64,000 bases of DNA, taken from contig CM021316.1 of assembly GCA_010645155.1 (NCBI GenBank), positions 2,218,262 through 2,282,261 of the forward strand. Direction: 5' to 3'. The notes under the pieces were generated by a model that was not told the origin of the DNA, ran no database searches, and saw only the letters and a program-made list of their open reading frames with translations. Positions 48,801 through 62,120 of this stretch are shown one piece after another. Source of the DNA: Tigriopus japonicus. Lineage: Eukaryota > Arthropoda > Copepoda > Harpacticoida > Harpacticidae. The position numbers and the translations under genes were made by a program. The stretch's first letter is position 1. Each line of letters opens with the position of its first letter.

Positions 48801-51800
48801 CCTCTCTCCCATCATTGGCCAAAGTGTAGATGAAAGTGACAAATGCCATGTCCAGTTCATTCTCCACACGTCACCCTCAGGGCCGCCATCATCACGTTCC
48901 AAGTGAGTGGAGAAACCATGTGAATACATAAACCTCTCCTCACATTTGAGATGAGCGCCTAGGCGATAACAATCCATAAGCAGCCTTACATGGCCAACCC
49001 AAGAACGAGCGAGAACAAAGACCAACGGGGCTACCAAACGACCATCCTGGAAATATTATTGAACAAGGCAGGCTAAAAGTAGAACACTGACAACCCTTAC
49101 GTGTCCGATGATGCGAGAAAAATGACCGAGTTTTTACTTTCATTCCAGCTCGCCAAGCAAGCAAGCAAACTAGAGCTATCTTGATGAGAAACACTTTCCA
49201 AATTTATGCTTAGGGAGGCTGAGGATGGAATCTGGTCAGTCAATTGCAATGCACATGCTCTCAATGGTGTGTTCAATCCATTTGTCTTTGTTTAATCAAT
49301 CGTGAGTGGCTTGTTTCTTCAGGAGAAAGTTATCAGCAGGCGTTGTGGAAAAGTTTTTTTTACCAGTGTGCCGTGCACATGACCCGTTGGCTGGATATCA
49401 TGATCCATTGACAGAGAATGACTGGAAAATTGCTCCCCCAAGATCAACTTCCAAAGGGTAAATGGAGTGTTGAAGGTGACAAGGAAAAGAAAAAGATCCC
49501 CGGCTCCGCCCTTTTGGAAAGTGGTTTGGTTTCCCCATTTGAACTAAACGTTGTTCCTGACCGGAATATGCTCTTGATCCAGTTGAGAACAAGAGGGTGT
49601 GCCCTAGTCTGTGGACAAAAATATTCCCTCATCATATATACAAAATATATATTCTTGCCCCTCCTTTACTTACTCGATGCATTTTAGTATTCTTCGAAGT
49701 GAACGTTGCGTGAGACACGTACATACGTACACGCGTGTGTGGATCATTTGTTGGTCCTCACAGTAGATATACTACGTACAGCTCCTCCTCCCCTTCTGAT
49801 GCCTGGTTAGCTTCTTGGTCTTGGTCCTTATTATTGTGACACGTCATATTCCAGAGACAATTCCTTCCAGAAGAGATGAAGAACTAAAGCCGTGGAACTC
49901 GTTGTCCACCACCGACCGTATTGTTCAGAAAAGCGACCACAGCACCCGACCAACCAACGAGGATGAAGGGTGTCTAATGATGCAACTTTGATGGAGAAAC
50001 TTTCTCTCCCCGATGTGGTGGCACTGGCAATGACGATGATGATGGTGATGGAACATGGAACACGGAGCACACAACCATGCCACTGTTTCGCTCTTAACAC
50101 CACCAACACTTCGACGGCTATTATGATTAGTCTCCAAGATGCCGTTACCACGAAAATCTCCCCCCGAAAAAAAGAAAGTTTTGGAAAACTAACAATGTTG
50201 ATAGGATAGCTTAATTCCCTGGAATGCCGTTTCAGGTCTCGAATAGAACAAATAAGGTGCCAAATCCGGAAAAGGGATACTAGCTGATCCGAGAGATTCT
50301 GGAGGATTTTAACAAGATCGCGTACCGTCATTTTTTACTTTTATTGGTCGTTACATGCCTGCCTAGGGCAGACGTTAAACGATGCGGCATTTGGGGCAGC
50401 TCTGCAAATCATATGTTGAAAGAACCAGAAATAACTCATTTATCTTTCTCTCCTCCTTTTTTTTATCCGCCAGAAGTGGACTTGTAAAAGCAGACAGACA
50501 GACTAAGCAAACCGAACCATCTAACCACCCAACCAACGTACCAGTTGGGGTCTCTGGGTCTTTGCTCTAACAAGAAAAATCACATTCTCAAGTGGCTTTG
50601 GCCGATTCTTGAGTATTCAGCTTCAACAACAAAGGGACAGACCAGAGTGATTTCTTGGAACATCCCTCTTCCTCTTTGAAAAAGCTTACATTCAGGGACT
50701 CAATATTGCTTCAAAATTACATCCGTGTAAACCCTTGGGGATGTTTGGAACGAACGAGGAAGTGGGTTTATTTGCGAGAAGGATGAACCAACCCTATTTT
50801 TGGGCCCGGAACCCTTCCTCATCTTAACATATGTACGGTATATGGCACTAAAATCAGAATTGGACCACTTTTTCCTCAAGCATCTCGAACAACGATTCGA
50901 AGCAAGAGAGAAAGAGAGGTTCTTTCATCCTCACTGTCGAACATCTAAAGACATGAACTGAATTCCATTTAAATAAGCAAACATGGGAGGCTTGCCTTCG
51001 TCCGTAGAGGCTGAAAATCGTGGAACGTGAAAAGAAAAGGCTAAGAAAGGTAAAACTATCGGAACGGTCGGTCTTACTTTTTCCCCTCTACCTCTGTCTG
51101 AACTGCTTAGGACGGAAGGAAGGAAGGATGGTCTTTGCATTTCATCTCTTCGTTCTCAAATACAATGAGATGGAGATAATGCCCCTCGAAGCCTTGTTGA
51201 ACGGATTTCTTAATTTTGACTCTTTTCCTGTGTGTCTCTTTCTTTCTATCTCTCTCTCCCTCTCGATGTTTGTTCCGTTCTCGAAGTTTGCCGCCTTATT
51301 GTTCGTTCGTCAGCAGAAAGGAGTCATTTGGGGCCAAGTGTAATGGGAAACGGCGAGTTTTCCTTGGGAAAAAGAATCTTGAATCCGAAACTTTTTTTTG
51401 TCAAGTGCTCTTAAAACAGACCTTAACAATCCAGAGATGCCCTTGGTGCGACATTTCAGACATTCTCAGCTTGCTTTCAAGGACTTAAAAACGAGCCATT
51501 TCCTACCCAGAAGGACGTTCGTTGAGGCCGACGACAAAGGCCACGACGAACACGACAGACAAAAGGCAGTCGTAGTCCCTGTCTGTCTTCCCTTCCAGGT
51601 TTCATTACCCCAAGGGGAAGAAAAACGATCTGTCTTTCAGGAAGGGTTAAGTACTTTGGTTGGAGCTTAAGCCGCGAAAGAGAGGTTGAGCACAGATTCG
51701 ATCCCAGATGGTAGATCGTAACACGCGCGAAATCCAAAACGTATCGACGTAGCGAGCCACAGTAGAAAAAAATATTACAAGAGTTATTTGCCCAAGTCCA

Positions 51801-54800
51801 CTCACTTTCAAGCCCTTGCTTGTTAGCTGAAGAGAGGACTTGAAGTCCACAGAGGTGAACCAGTACGTCAAATGGCCCTGTCCCCTCTCTTGAAGAACTG
51901 CAACTTTTTGTCGGCCAATTTTAAAGTTTTGACATCCTCGCTGTCCCATGAAGTCGTCGTTGTAAAATTTCTGCGAAGTTTTTACGCTTTTCCAGCTTGA
52001 CCTGACCATTCATAGCAAGTATTTTCGAGAAGTTGGTTCCAAATAATGTCCCCGATAACGGCAATCAAAGGAAGAGAATCTCCACCAACGTGTTTGACAT
52101 GCTAAAAGTGAAAGGCGTTACCTCGAAAGTGACACATATTCTTGGCAAAGTTAAATTTATTACCTCCAACTTCCTGGTCCTCCATCCTTCGTGACGCCCG
52201 GATGGAGAGTAATCGCGGACCTAGAAGTGACATTGCGGTCTTTCAAAGGCCCCTCTCGACCTTCCTTCCTTCCTCCTTTTCCTTGTCTACCTGACTCTTT
52301 TAGCTTTGGAACCCGAATTTAGCGACCAAGGACTCGAAGAATGTGCACGAAATGCAAAACTCACCAAATCCTTCTGCTCTTACGAGCTAATAGGGATGTT
52401 ATCTGTCAAGGTCTGGTTCCATTTCCAAAATTGAAAAAGATCTTTTGTTCTTTTTAGGGCAGAAGTGCATTACGGATTACATGTGTCCTGGGTATCATGA
52501 TCTTACCTGCAATTAAAACGATATTGTTTCATTCTATTGTTCTCTCTTCATCTCGTTTTGAACCCTTTACGATGCTATCCAATACCTCACCCCATTCAGA
52601 TGTTGCCGTCCCCATAACAGTTAAAGATATGGGAGCTCGAGAAGACGATAGTTACTCTCGCATCGTCTCACCCTCGTTATGATTAGATAATAGGCTCATA
52701 AGCACTTAACCTCTTTTACGTGGGAGGCTCCAAGATCTATGGGCGGACCGACGACTCGCCTGTGCGAAGATGTTCCACCATGTTTCTACAGTAATAATGC
52801 AGATCATGGATCATCTCTCGCTCCATCTTACTCTTGGATGGATCAAACGTTGGAAACACATACGTACCACTACTATACACTGCATATTGCCCTAGAAGCT
52901 AAGCGAGCTAACCCTTTCCCTAAGGGACAGTTTCAGGCGCCAGAGCCAAACTATGTATCATGGATTGGCTGCTTGTTCCACCTTTGGTTGCCGAACTTCT
53001 TCCTGGATAAAGAGCATTGGAAACTTTCCCTATGAATCATTTTGCGGTCTTGAGGCGGGACGGATGAAAATCATGGCGCCCCATGTTCAGAAGGGGAATG
53101 TTCCAATTGACCACGTGACATTTGCCAAAGTGGTGGTCGTCACTAGTCATCGGGTGCGCTATTAGTGGTAAAAACTTGTGGCCATATCTTGCTTTCTTTA
53201 TGACTATTGAGGTCGTAAAGAAGAAAAAGAAAAGGTCGGATGAGTTATTGCTTTATACCTCCATCCACAAAAGGGTTCCCATTCATGCGCTTTGGCTGGT
53301 GGAATCAAACGACCCCGATCAATGTAAGAGTAGGAAAAGCCATCGCCTTCCAAGTTCCATGTATTATTGATGCCAACTGAGAATTTTCCCTTTTGGGGTA
53401 AGCAGAAGCGAGAATTTTTGAATTAAGCAAGAGGAGATGGCTTTTTTTTCTCCGCCAACCACTTTCGATGCATGAACCAAACAAAAATAGGGCAAGGTTT
53501 CATTTGGTTATTCATCAACTGATTGAGGCATTTAAGATCCCTTCGTCATTAAGATCCTTAAATGGCCTTTCCAATGAGAGGAAGGGCGATTGGAGGGCTC
53601 AAAATTACGCCCTTTGCCTGGAACAAATCGGTTTTTAATTGCCCCAAGAAACAATGGGACCATCTTGTTGAACAATCCAGAGTTCACCCTATTCCTTTTT
53701 GTCAAAGGGGAGGCCACATTATGGTGTGGGCTCATGAATCATGATTTATGGGAAAGCACTGCGGATCTGAAGATCCAATATTGGAAATAAATCTGCTGCT
53801 CCCTCGTAATGGCCTTTGCTGGGGCTATTAAATATTTAGGCAAAATCGTCCTCGTTGTTCATTCGAACAAGCCTTCTCTGTTCCACTTTGAATGTTCGGT
53901 AGATGTGAGAAATCGCGAGCGAATGAACCGCATTCGGTAAAGATCAGCCAGACACTTTCATTTTGATGAACCAACCCATATTCGCATCGATGGAAGTAGA
54001 CTTTCACCTCCCGTTTGAACCAATAGTGGCTTCGTCAAGAAGGCTCTTGGCGTTCCAATCAAGGTTCTTGGCTCAATCGTAAAATCGAAAAGGCACCCGT
54101 TTAAGAACCTATTCAAGAGTTGGCTGATGGAAGTGTCTGGCGAGACCAAAATCTCTCTTCCTTTCTCTCCTTCGCCCTCCAGTATAAGACGCAAAAGTAA
54201 TGCATAAATGACGTGTTCACTGTTCTATATGTGCATGTAAATGGTTTTGGAAATTTCAGGGAGGGAAATCAATTGCATCGCTCGGTTGTTGACTCAAATT
54301 TTTGACAATGCAATCGACAGTTATTTGCAAGTAGGGGTAAACACATTTTGAAATGCAAAGGGTCTTTACTTCACGTACGTATGGTACAGTAGATCATGGA
54401 CTGTCTGAAGAGGGGAGGAAAACGAAGCTTCAAATTACTTTGCTGAAAGTTTAATGTCAAGCTTGAAAAAATTATGATCGTTCAAACTACCTTGAAGCAA
54501 CGAACTGTTACAGTTTATTTTTCCACATGGGCTTTGTACTTTGGCTGGTGTTGTAATTATGAAAGATCTCAAGAATGATTCAAATTCACGAAAATTCGGA
54601 TTCAGGAGAAACCAATGAAATTCCCCGTAAAAGGCACCTACAATCATTTGAAACGTATTCTCAGTATGTTTGAAAACATTGAGAGGGCAATACCTGTGCA
54701 GAATGATGACGTCCAAGTCTCAAATAGGCGATTTGTCACCACACATCAATTAAAAATCTTGCTTCTCGAGCCTATATGATCTACATTTCAATAGGGTTGT

Positions 54801-55587
54801 TATGTGATCGTAATTACAAGGTCTTATCCACTCAATCAAACATGAGGAAAACAACTCAACTTGATCAGCTTTCAAAAGGGAGGTGTTCTTGGCCTTTTGC
54901 TCAACGATTTAATTGGTCGAGAATTTATAGCCACCCTAATTGCCATCTTTAAAACAAAGCACTTCTATGTAGTGACGATAGCAATGCAGATGATTATGTA
55001 TATATACCCTTTGTACGGTATTTGGCCATCTGTTGATGCAAATCCATTGAGCACGTCTTCATTCAGCCTGCACAGGACTCCTTCAAGATTGAAAACCAAA
55101 CCAACTCAACTTCAATCGTCAGATATTAGATTATGAGGTCACAAAGGAAGTCAGCTCGCCAGCTTTATCTTCATTCTTGTCCTCGAGGGGGAACTTTGAG
55201 GGCTCACAAAACGTGGCGGTGGCAAGTGGCCAAAACAAGGTTTGACAGGAGTGAGAGACAGAAAGATAGAAAACGACCTTTGAAGAGAATTGTTGGTTCT
55301 CTGCGTAGTTTAGAGCGAGTATCATACCGTGTTGTTTCTCTTGAGGACGGACTTGACTTGGCAGCTAGTCAAAGACGCCCTCTCTGACCTTCAGATGGAC
55401 AGCATAATTGGACACGAGAGCGATCCTGATATATTTACACGGACACACGTATCCATCCTCACAACACCACGAACGGCTCAAGATGAGTACTAGGTACACG
55501 TAGAAGATACGGGGGGCTTAGGGTTCGGAAGTCCCTCTCAATATTATGAAATATGACCCCATGACAGTCCCGAGATCTCATCTTCGA

Positions 55588-55607
55588 TTCTTTCTTTCTT
55601 TCTTTCC
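55588..55607 (+). repeat. (TTTC)n microsatellite
   Basis: Tandem tttc units ending in a pyrimidine-rich stretch. Confidence 0.8.
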
Positions 55608-58600
55608 TTCGTTTTTTTTCTTCTTGTGTTTTCACCAAATATCAGTCAGTGGTCCACCGAAGCCTATGCACTGAAATTTGGTACGCGCCTCTCTTTCTGG
55701 TCCTCTCTCTGCGTGTAAAACTGGACCCGCTTCATGGTCCAAGGTCATTTGGAGGAGCTAATGGACGTTGGCAACGTTAGAGGCTCACAAGATCGTTTCG
55801 AACGAGGGAGCAAAAGCCGAAACTCTGGAAAGCTGGAAATTTGAAATCGGCTGGTTTGAATGGGCAAATTTTGAACCCATCCTAAATTCACAACTCGTTG
55901 TGTCAAACATAAGGGGCCCCCAACTCAACATCATCGTTACGCTCTCTCCTCAATGGTCTTCCGTTCGTTTGTACAATACTACATCCGAACGTCTATCTTC
56001 ACGGCTTAATATTCAATGTCGAGGATATGGATGTGAGCTAGTAGCCATATACACGCTAGAATAACTCCACACTCAGAGTTTATGTGGAAAATCCCCTTTA
56101 TGCGAATTCCCATTGAGACCAGCTTTAGGGGCCACGTCTTTCTGGCACTGAACACTTACAAAGTGGCTCTTTTTCTACTTTTTGCAACTCTCTTTCCGCC
56201 TGTTTCTTACTTTGCTGACCTTGGCTCAGTTCGTGGTACGGACAGGGTGGCGATTTTCTAGTCCAAACATCAGAGCAGTACATGTGGTCAGCAGGCAGTT
56301 GTGGTTCAATCAAGAAAAAAGATTTCATTCAGAGGAATAAATTGATGTTTGGGTAGGTAGTCTGCTTTGGTTTTGTTTATGAAGGCTCCATCACCGTGAA
56401 TAGAACATTCAATAAGAGGTACTCTAAAGAAGGCAACTGTCAGAGAATCAGAGAAAGTCTAATGATTTTGACAGTTGGACTTCATTCGACTTCAGAGTTT
56501 GTACGTCAGGAGGTTTTTAGTTAGAAACCAGTAGAGACTGACCCCTTTCTTTCTGTCAAAACACTCAAAACTCCGGAAGTAACGTTTCTCGTGATTCCAT
56601 TAAAACGATCCCGTCAACTTCTCTTTCCTCTTAATTCGCTCAAGGAAACTCCCGTGAAACATAACCAAAGACCTGGCAAAAATTCGTGGTAGCCACTATC
56701 AATTCAAGACAAAGAAGATTGATGCAAGAAACTACATGTATTTCCAGCAATAAGTGCCTTACTCGCTTGCTTGGGAAGAAAACAACAGGATGAGACTTGA
56801 AGGAAACATTAATAATTAATTGAAAGCCACAGTACCCTACGGATCCCAAAGCAGCACATTGCCCAGACTTATCAAACAAGAGGAAAGGTTCAAGAAGGCT
56901 CATTTAGGACTTGCCACTGTAAACATACAAGGATCAAGTCTTGAGTGAAAGCCCAAAATCTTGTGGTTATTCGTTGGAGCAATTTCCTTGAATTCCAGGA
57001 AAGCTGAGCTCAATCGAGTCCAGATCAAAATCAGGCTTAGCAGCTTCAACTGCTCACTCGACATAAACAGAGAAGACTCTCTCAACAGACTTCTCAGGAG
57101 AATTATTAATGCCAAGAAATCTGCTCTAGCTTTGGACATTTGGAATGTGAGATCCGTGAGTACACATGGACGGAGTCAGAAGTCGTCATGTGACACCTCG
57201 GATGTTTCAGATTTGTCCGTAGTCACCCTGGATGTCAACTAATTGGCTATAAATCAAAAGCACAACAAAAACGTGAACGTTTTTCAGTCTCTCCTCTGTG
57301 GATTTGTGGCAAGCAAAGAAATGTTTTCATCTCTGCGTGAAATCCTCAAATCCAATATTTCAACACGAATTCCTGTCCTGAACAAACTCTTGGGGTTCCG
57401 TACAAATGTCAATTGTTCCCGAGATTTCAAAACATTCCTTTCAGCTTTTTTTCAACAAGAGATTGCATCTGACTAGGAGATCTTGGAGGGCGATGCTTCG
57501 AATTATGGGATCAGGAAACGAGATTAACATTGTCCAACTAATGGATGCTTCTTTTCACATGTTTCTTGTTTAGAAAAGGCCAGGAAGTGTTTTTTGTACG
57601 AGATGACAAAGAAATGCCCATTTTTTCCTGCCTTAACACCGTGCTATAAGCTAATCCTGCCTTGGCGAGAACATAACTGGATGAGGCTTTTTCACTTCAC
57701 AATTCTAAAAGCCGAAAAGAACTTGGTAAGATGCTAGTGCTGATATTAGAAGGCAATTACAATTAGGCCGTTGAAATGTGCGCATTAAAACTGTCATAAA
57801 AGGCGGACATATATCCTGGACTTCAAAGCCAGGCTGAACTTTCCTTTTCACATTAACTCGCTTCGTCGTGGCCATTAAAGTACGGGACTCGTTCGGTTCA
57901 CGAATTTATCTATACATTTTTTTCGGCCCGCTTACGTTGCCATGCACGAAGTACTCGCAAGTCCAACACCCTTTATCAATGACACATTTCCAATACAGAG
58001 TTATAGCCCAGACATCTGAATCCCAGGACAGATTCCAATGTTCTTGATCACGACACCAAAAACGATTTTGTCTCATTTCTGAAGAAAAGTTCCCAGAAGA
58101 AGGTTGAAAAAGACGATCCAGTTTTTACAATACGTACTTCAAGTGGGACCCGTCCAGTGGCATGGAGGTCTTTTATCGGGCTTTACTTTTTTCCAAGCCT
58201 TTTCTGGCATTAACGGTTTGCCCCCTTTCATCAACAAGTGACAAAGCATCATTCAAAAAGCTATGAATTTCACGGTGCAATTGGGGAAATCCCAAAAAGG
58301 GACTGATGGTCCATCATATGGATCAAAAGCAAAATAAAAGAATGCCTTCCAAGGGAAAATGGTGAAATTTGCCTCTAATATCTATGATGTCTAGAATGAG
58401 TGACACGAGTGCCAATATTAATGTTAGAGGGCTTAAGATTATTTGACAAGAACGCCGTCAAAAAATCAATCTAATAGCACTTCTCACCATCGCGGGAAAC
58501 ATGTGCAAAAGAAATATCCTAATGACTCCTCGGAAGGTGACTTTTATTTTTTTGTTTGAATAACTTTATCTTCTCTTCGAAAGAATGCGTTCTAAAAGAT

Positions 58601-59224
58601 TGCCTCTTTTATACTAGCTCCATCGCTTTTTTCTTGATGCCATTCGTAGTGAGACGTAAAAACTGATCCTGGCATTTAAAAAGTAACACTTTTTCCCTCT
58701 AGGGTTACATCATCCGAGATTGAGTTAGTGCCAAAGGGGTTCAAATTTGTTGATGTTATTCATGCACAACTAAGCAACACATTATCCAGAAAGAACAGCG
58801 GCTCTGTGGATCAAATTCTCTCGAGGTTGTCAGTGAATTTTTATTGGCCTTTACTGTCAACAAGGCACAAAAGAACTAAGGCTTAGTATAATGACTTGAG
58901 GGGTGAAAAGAATTTCTTCTCGAGTTTCTCATGTCGAACGCACCTTCACTAGTTCAGTGCAAAGTTGTCGACCGACCACCTTATTTGTTGAGAGCTTTCA
59001 ATCCATGTCGTGCTTCTTTTCGCTCTGGCATGACTAATGTGTCCCATCACTTACGATAACCTATTGCAAAACGTACCCGAACATCATCTAACGCCTTTCA
59101 CTCATTCACCAAACTGCATTCAGATACGTAGATACATACGTACTCCACGAGGAATATCCTTAATTGCAAAGACACAAACAAAACATTTCTCCAGTTGGAA
59201 CACAAAAAAGTAGATAGCGCATAC

Positions 59225-59363
59225 CTTCCTTTCTTGTTTTGTCTGAGCGAAAGATGAGGAGACTTATATAATTGAGCATGGACCCTAATCTGGGACACGT
59301 GCAGTCGTGCCTGTGCCGCATTACTCTGGCTTAACTGCTCGGCCTTCATTACGTAATTTGAAC
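59225..59363 (-). CDS. Candidate alternative 5' coding exon inside intron 1
   Basis: On the minus strand a strong acceptor (TTGCCTTCTCTCCCAG) precedes this exon and a GTATGC donor ends it. A further donor, GTAAGTGTC at 59459, lies 96 bp upstream, giving a plausible short intron (59364-59459) in a leader. An ATG at 59349-59347 with G at -3 opens 41 codons (MKAEQLSQSNAAQAR onward, helix-prone and basic at the end) and leaves in phase 2. That phase is exactly what exon 2 or exon 3 requires. It would replace the basic N-terminus of exon 1. Against it, a short upstream ORF beginning MSSQILLKK lies in the proposed leader, and the exon cannot be an internal exon following exon 1 because its open frame enters in a different phase. 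Confidence 0.27.
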
Positions 59364-59459
59364 CTGGGAGAGAAGGCAAACATCATGCTTTAAAGTAACA
59401 CATACCTAAGCAAAGGAATAGGTCGTTTGTTCGTTGACAAACACTTTGCTGACACTTAC
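59364..59459 (-). other. Candidate 96-bp leader intron of an alternative transcript
   Basis: It begins GTAAGTGTC and ends TTCTCTCCCAG on the minus strand. Good donor and acceptor signals at normal short-intron spacing are the main support for transcription from this site. No promoter motif could be recognised upstream. Confidence 0.28.
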
Positions 59460-59460
59460 T

Positions 59461-61893
59461 TCGGACCTTCACCCCTCGGTTTTTTCAGCAAAATCTGAGA
59501 TGACATTTCAGTGCCCCCAAGATCTTTTCCTGGTGGTCTTCTGTGTGTGAACAGTTCTTATGTACTAAAGGACTAACGTGCGTACGCACATCACCCACAC
59601 AGAGGACCAAGCAAAGGCTAGCCAACATTTCCCTAGAGATTGGAGATTTAGCAACGAATTCATCCCTTGCTGCTTCCCAAGGTGCTTGTGAGGGTTTGTT
59701 TTCTCTAGAGAGATGCCTCGTCGACACAATATACACTGACGAAAGGTTTATGAGGAAGCTCGGAAGCATAATTCTTAATAACCTGATGGTTCGTGAGAGT
59801 GTGTGTTTTTCTCGTTTCCAAGAACTCTTTCCCTCGCTTTTTTGTGCCCTTTGGTCATTGCTTTTGATCCATATCGCATTTCTCCAAAAGCAATTTGTCA
59901 ACTTCTGTTTAGAGCAAAGCGGGCTGAAATACGAGAGGGAACGACATGTAGACCTTCTGGACTTTTTTGTTAACGGGGAACATATCTTGGCTGTGTTAGG
60001 GCTCATTGGTGGATCCATCGGTTAGAGCACTATAAAGTCTAGAAAAGACACAGGCTCACTTTCTATCTGGCTTTGGCATGAGGGGAAATTCCCAAGAAAC
60101 ATTGCAACCAGCAATTTGATCGGAAATATTCGTACATTGTCTTAATTTTGACTAGTCCTTTAAGGTTCTTAAGGTTTCTTGTTCAATGGGACCGATATGA
60201 GTGGTTCCTAAATCGGTTTGATCCCGATTCTACTGATTTTTGACAATACCGTCGTGGCTGTGTTAACGTCGAAGACTGTTTCATTGAGCACTTAAATGAG
60301 GGACACTGTGGTGGTCATCATGAGTCAGCACACTTCTTCTCATCATCTTTTTTTGCACACATTGTAACTTTGAAACTGCTTCAAGAGTCCAATCAGATCC
60401 TAGTCATTGGGGAACACAAGGAGGAATAGAGGAAAAAGGACCAGAAATGAGGGGGAAGAAACGAGACAAGAGGGTGGAAAAAAGTCCTAATCTTTCGGGA
60501 ACCCTCGTCTTGGAATGGCTTAATCGAAGATAATCTTCGAGCGACTGAGCCCGGCAACTACCAAACAGATCTGTTTTGTCTCTGATGACGGCTGAGTTCG
60601 AAGTTCGAAAAGGTCGGCAATGAAAGGTCTTTTGTTTGGTGTTCAGTCTTTTGTTATTGAATTCTCCCGAGGAATTACTCGACAACCTTCACCCATGCTT
60701 ATCACAACAACAACAACAACGCTATGAATTGTGTTCCAAGAAATTGGAGAAATGATTGGGAGCGCTTCAATCATTGTCAAAAGAGCAAGTCGCTCGAATA
60801 ATTTGGAGTAGAGTAAGCACACACTCACATACAATAAGTAGGGAACGCCAATAGGCAAGAAAGCCTGGCAAGCCAACTGACATGTTCCTGGGACTCTTGG
60901 GGAAGGAGAGAAAGATGAAAGACGGCAATAAAAATCCAATTATGAATCCATCAAGGCTCTAACAAAGGCCATCCATGAGCTGAGCTCTGTGGAGGATGAT
61001 CTGTTGGATCACTTCTCTATCTATGAAGCGATAAAAGCTGGGCTGCCACAGATCTCCGTCACCTTGGGTCTTGTTTACGTACCCCTGATTCTCTTTTGAG
61101 CTCCCCGGACTAATTACCTTCTGAATGATGGGGCAGCAGGCCAGACGGAGGAGTCTTTGTACATAACTATGTACACGAGTCGGTATGTAGTATATAATAT
61201 GTATTACCACTGCTAGATATTCAAATATTTGATGAAAGGCAAGGCCCCCATGGCCGGAAATGGGCTCACAAAATATGTTCTTTATTCTTCTCCAAAGATG
61301 TCCCCAGTTCCATTCAAAAGACTAGGCGAGTTTCGTCTTCTTTTGAATGAGAATGTCCACATTAGTCTTGGCGGACACAAGGACGGAATACTCGAATGAA
61401 TGAGTAACAAACCCCAGTTGCATCTGATTCGGATATTTGAGCGGGGGGCCACACATTAATCACTTAATTTCATGTACGTACAAGGTCAGGGGTTTGGTTG
61501 CCTTGGATCGCATTTCAGAGCGACAACTTAATCTTGTCAGAACAATAAGGAAATGCAACGCCGAAGCCGTTGAAATGCAACGGCAATTCCCAAGTATGTG
61601 TGTCCTCTTTGTTGTGGCATTGTACGTGTGTGGTTTAAAAGATACTGGAGGTCACAATTATGCTCAAATTCATGCTCAGTAGTCACAGGGGTCCAATAAT
61701 CATCTCATCCGAGCTTGTACTCTATTGCGTAAATTAAAGAGCAAGGCTCTTTTCCACGTGAAGAGTCTTCCTGACTCTCCAAAATATGGGACAATACCGA
61801 CGAAAATGAAAAGATGCTGCATACTCTTATCTTTCTACATATCACCAGCTTGGCCAGAAGCCCTCTAGTCCCAATGTGGCGATTGTGTCTTAC
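59461..61893 (-). other. Intron 1, exon-1-proximal part
   Basis: It begins with the GTAAGA donor at 61893. It contains a CAA microsatellite at 60703-60720 and, at 59485-60025, overlapping sense and antisense frames of 177 and 160 codons that I cannot assign. If the alternative exon at 59225-59363 is real, its leader exon would lie at the low-coordinate end of this stretch. Confidence 0.5.
60703..60720 (+). repeat. (CAA)n microsatellite
   Basis: Tandem caa units. Confidence 0.8.
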
Positions 61894-62120
61894 CATAATT
61901 GACGCTTGAGGTTCTCCGACTCCCTTTTAGTCTTCCTGTTTCGATGATGAGATCGCTTGGACCTTCCATCATCCTCATCAGAATCTGCAAGAGCGTGGTA
62001 ACGGGCGGTCCCGTCATCTCGATTCTGAGATTTCTTCTTCTTCAGAGACGAGGCCACCTCACGATTGTCACTTCCACTGGATCGAGGTTTGGAACGCTCG
62101 TTCTTTTTTTGCCTCAGCAT
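61894..62120 (-). CDS. Coding exon 1 (residues 1-75), putative start codon, basic N-terminus
   Basis: The reading frame opens at an ATG at 62120-62118 with A at -3. An in-frame TAG lies 30 bases upstream and no pyrimidine-rich acceptor lies between them, so this ATG is the likely start. The exon encodes a hydrophilic, strongly basic segment with a KKKK run near residue 27. A second basic cluster follows at residues 53-66 (RSKRSHH then RNRKTKR), resembling a bipartite nuclear localisation signal. The last residues, KRESENLKRQL, begin a charged helix that continues into the next exons. The exon ends in phase 2 at a good donor, GTAAGA, at 61893-61888. The phase fits exon 2 (giving Cys at the junction) and also exon 3 (giving Trp). 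It is separated from exon 2 by 33 kb, so its assignment to the same gene rests on phase and helix continuity. Confidence 0.68.

Larger units (their letters stand above)
44971..59224 (-). other. Intron 1, central part
   Basis: No supported gene is seen. It contains a trinucleotide CAC/CAT repeat at 48759-48800 and a TTTC run at 55588-55607. Two consecutive plus-strand frames at 56961-57476 are separated by a single stop and discussed under findings. Confidence 0.55.
2228..62120 (-). other. Reconstructed six-exon gene model, 1201-aa unrecognised protein
   Basis: The model joins coding exons 61894-62120, 28721-28804, 27923-28265, 11266-11841, 4696-4896 and 2228-4402 on the minus strand. Exon lengths are 227, 84, 343, 576, 201 and 2175 bases, which sum to 3606, exactly 1202 codons including the stop. 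Every junction has GT and AG borders and compatible phase (2, 2, 0, 0, 0). Layout of the protein: basic N-terminus (residues 1-66), charged helix-prone segment (about 62-122), acidic tract (129-154), Ser/Gly/Pro-rich linker with one helical patch (365-400), Cys-containing segment (411-477), folded region (592-760), then a low-complexity Ser/Asn/Lys tail ending in a Cys/Trp motif. The mix of basic clusters, acidic tract and disorder would suit a nuclear or cytoskeletal scaffold, but that is inference. I do not recognise the family. Two separate genes, or missed alternative exons inside the large introns, remain possible. Confidence 0.65.

Noticed and set aside
48447..48833. 128-codon frame ending in a His run
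   Set aside because: The His run comes from the CAC/CAT microsatellite and the rest matches nothing known.
59485..60025. Overlapping 177-codon minus and 160-codon plus frames
   Set aside because: Mutually antisense, no recognisable motif, no clear splice context for the long frames. Possibly decayed sequence.
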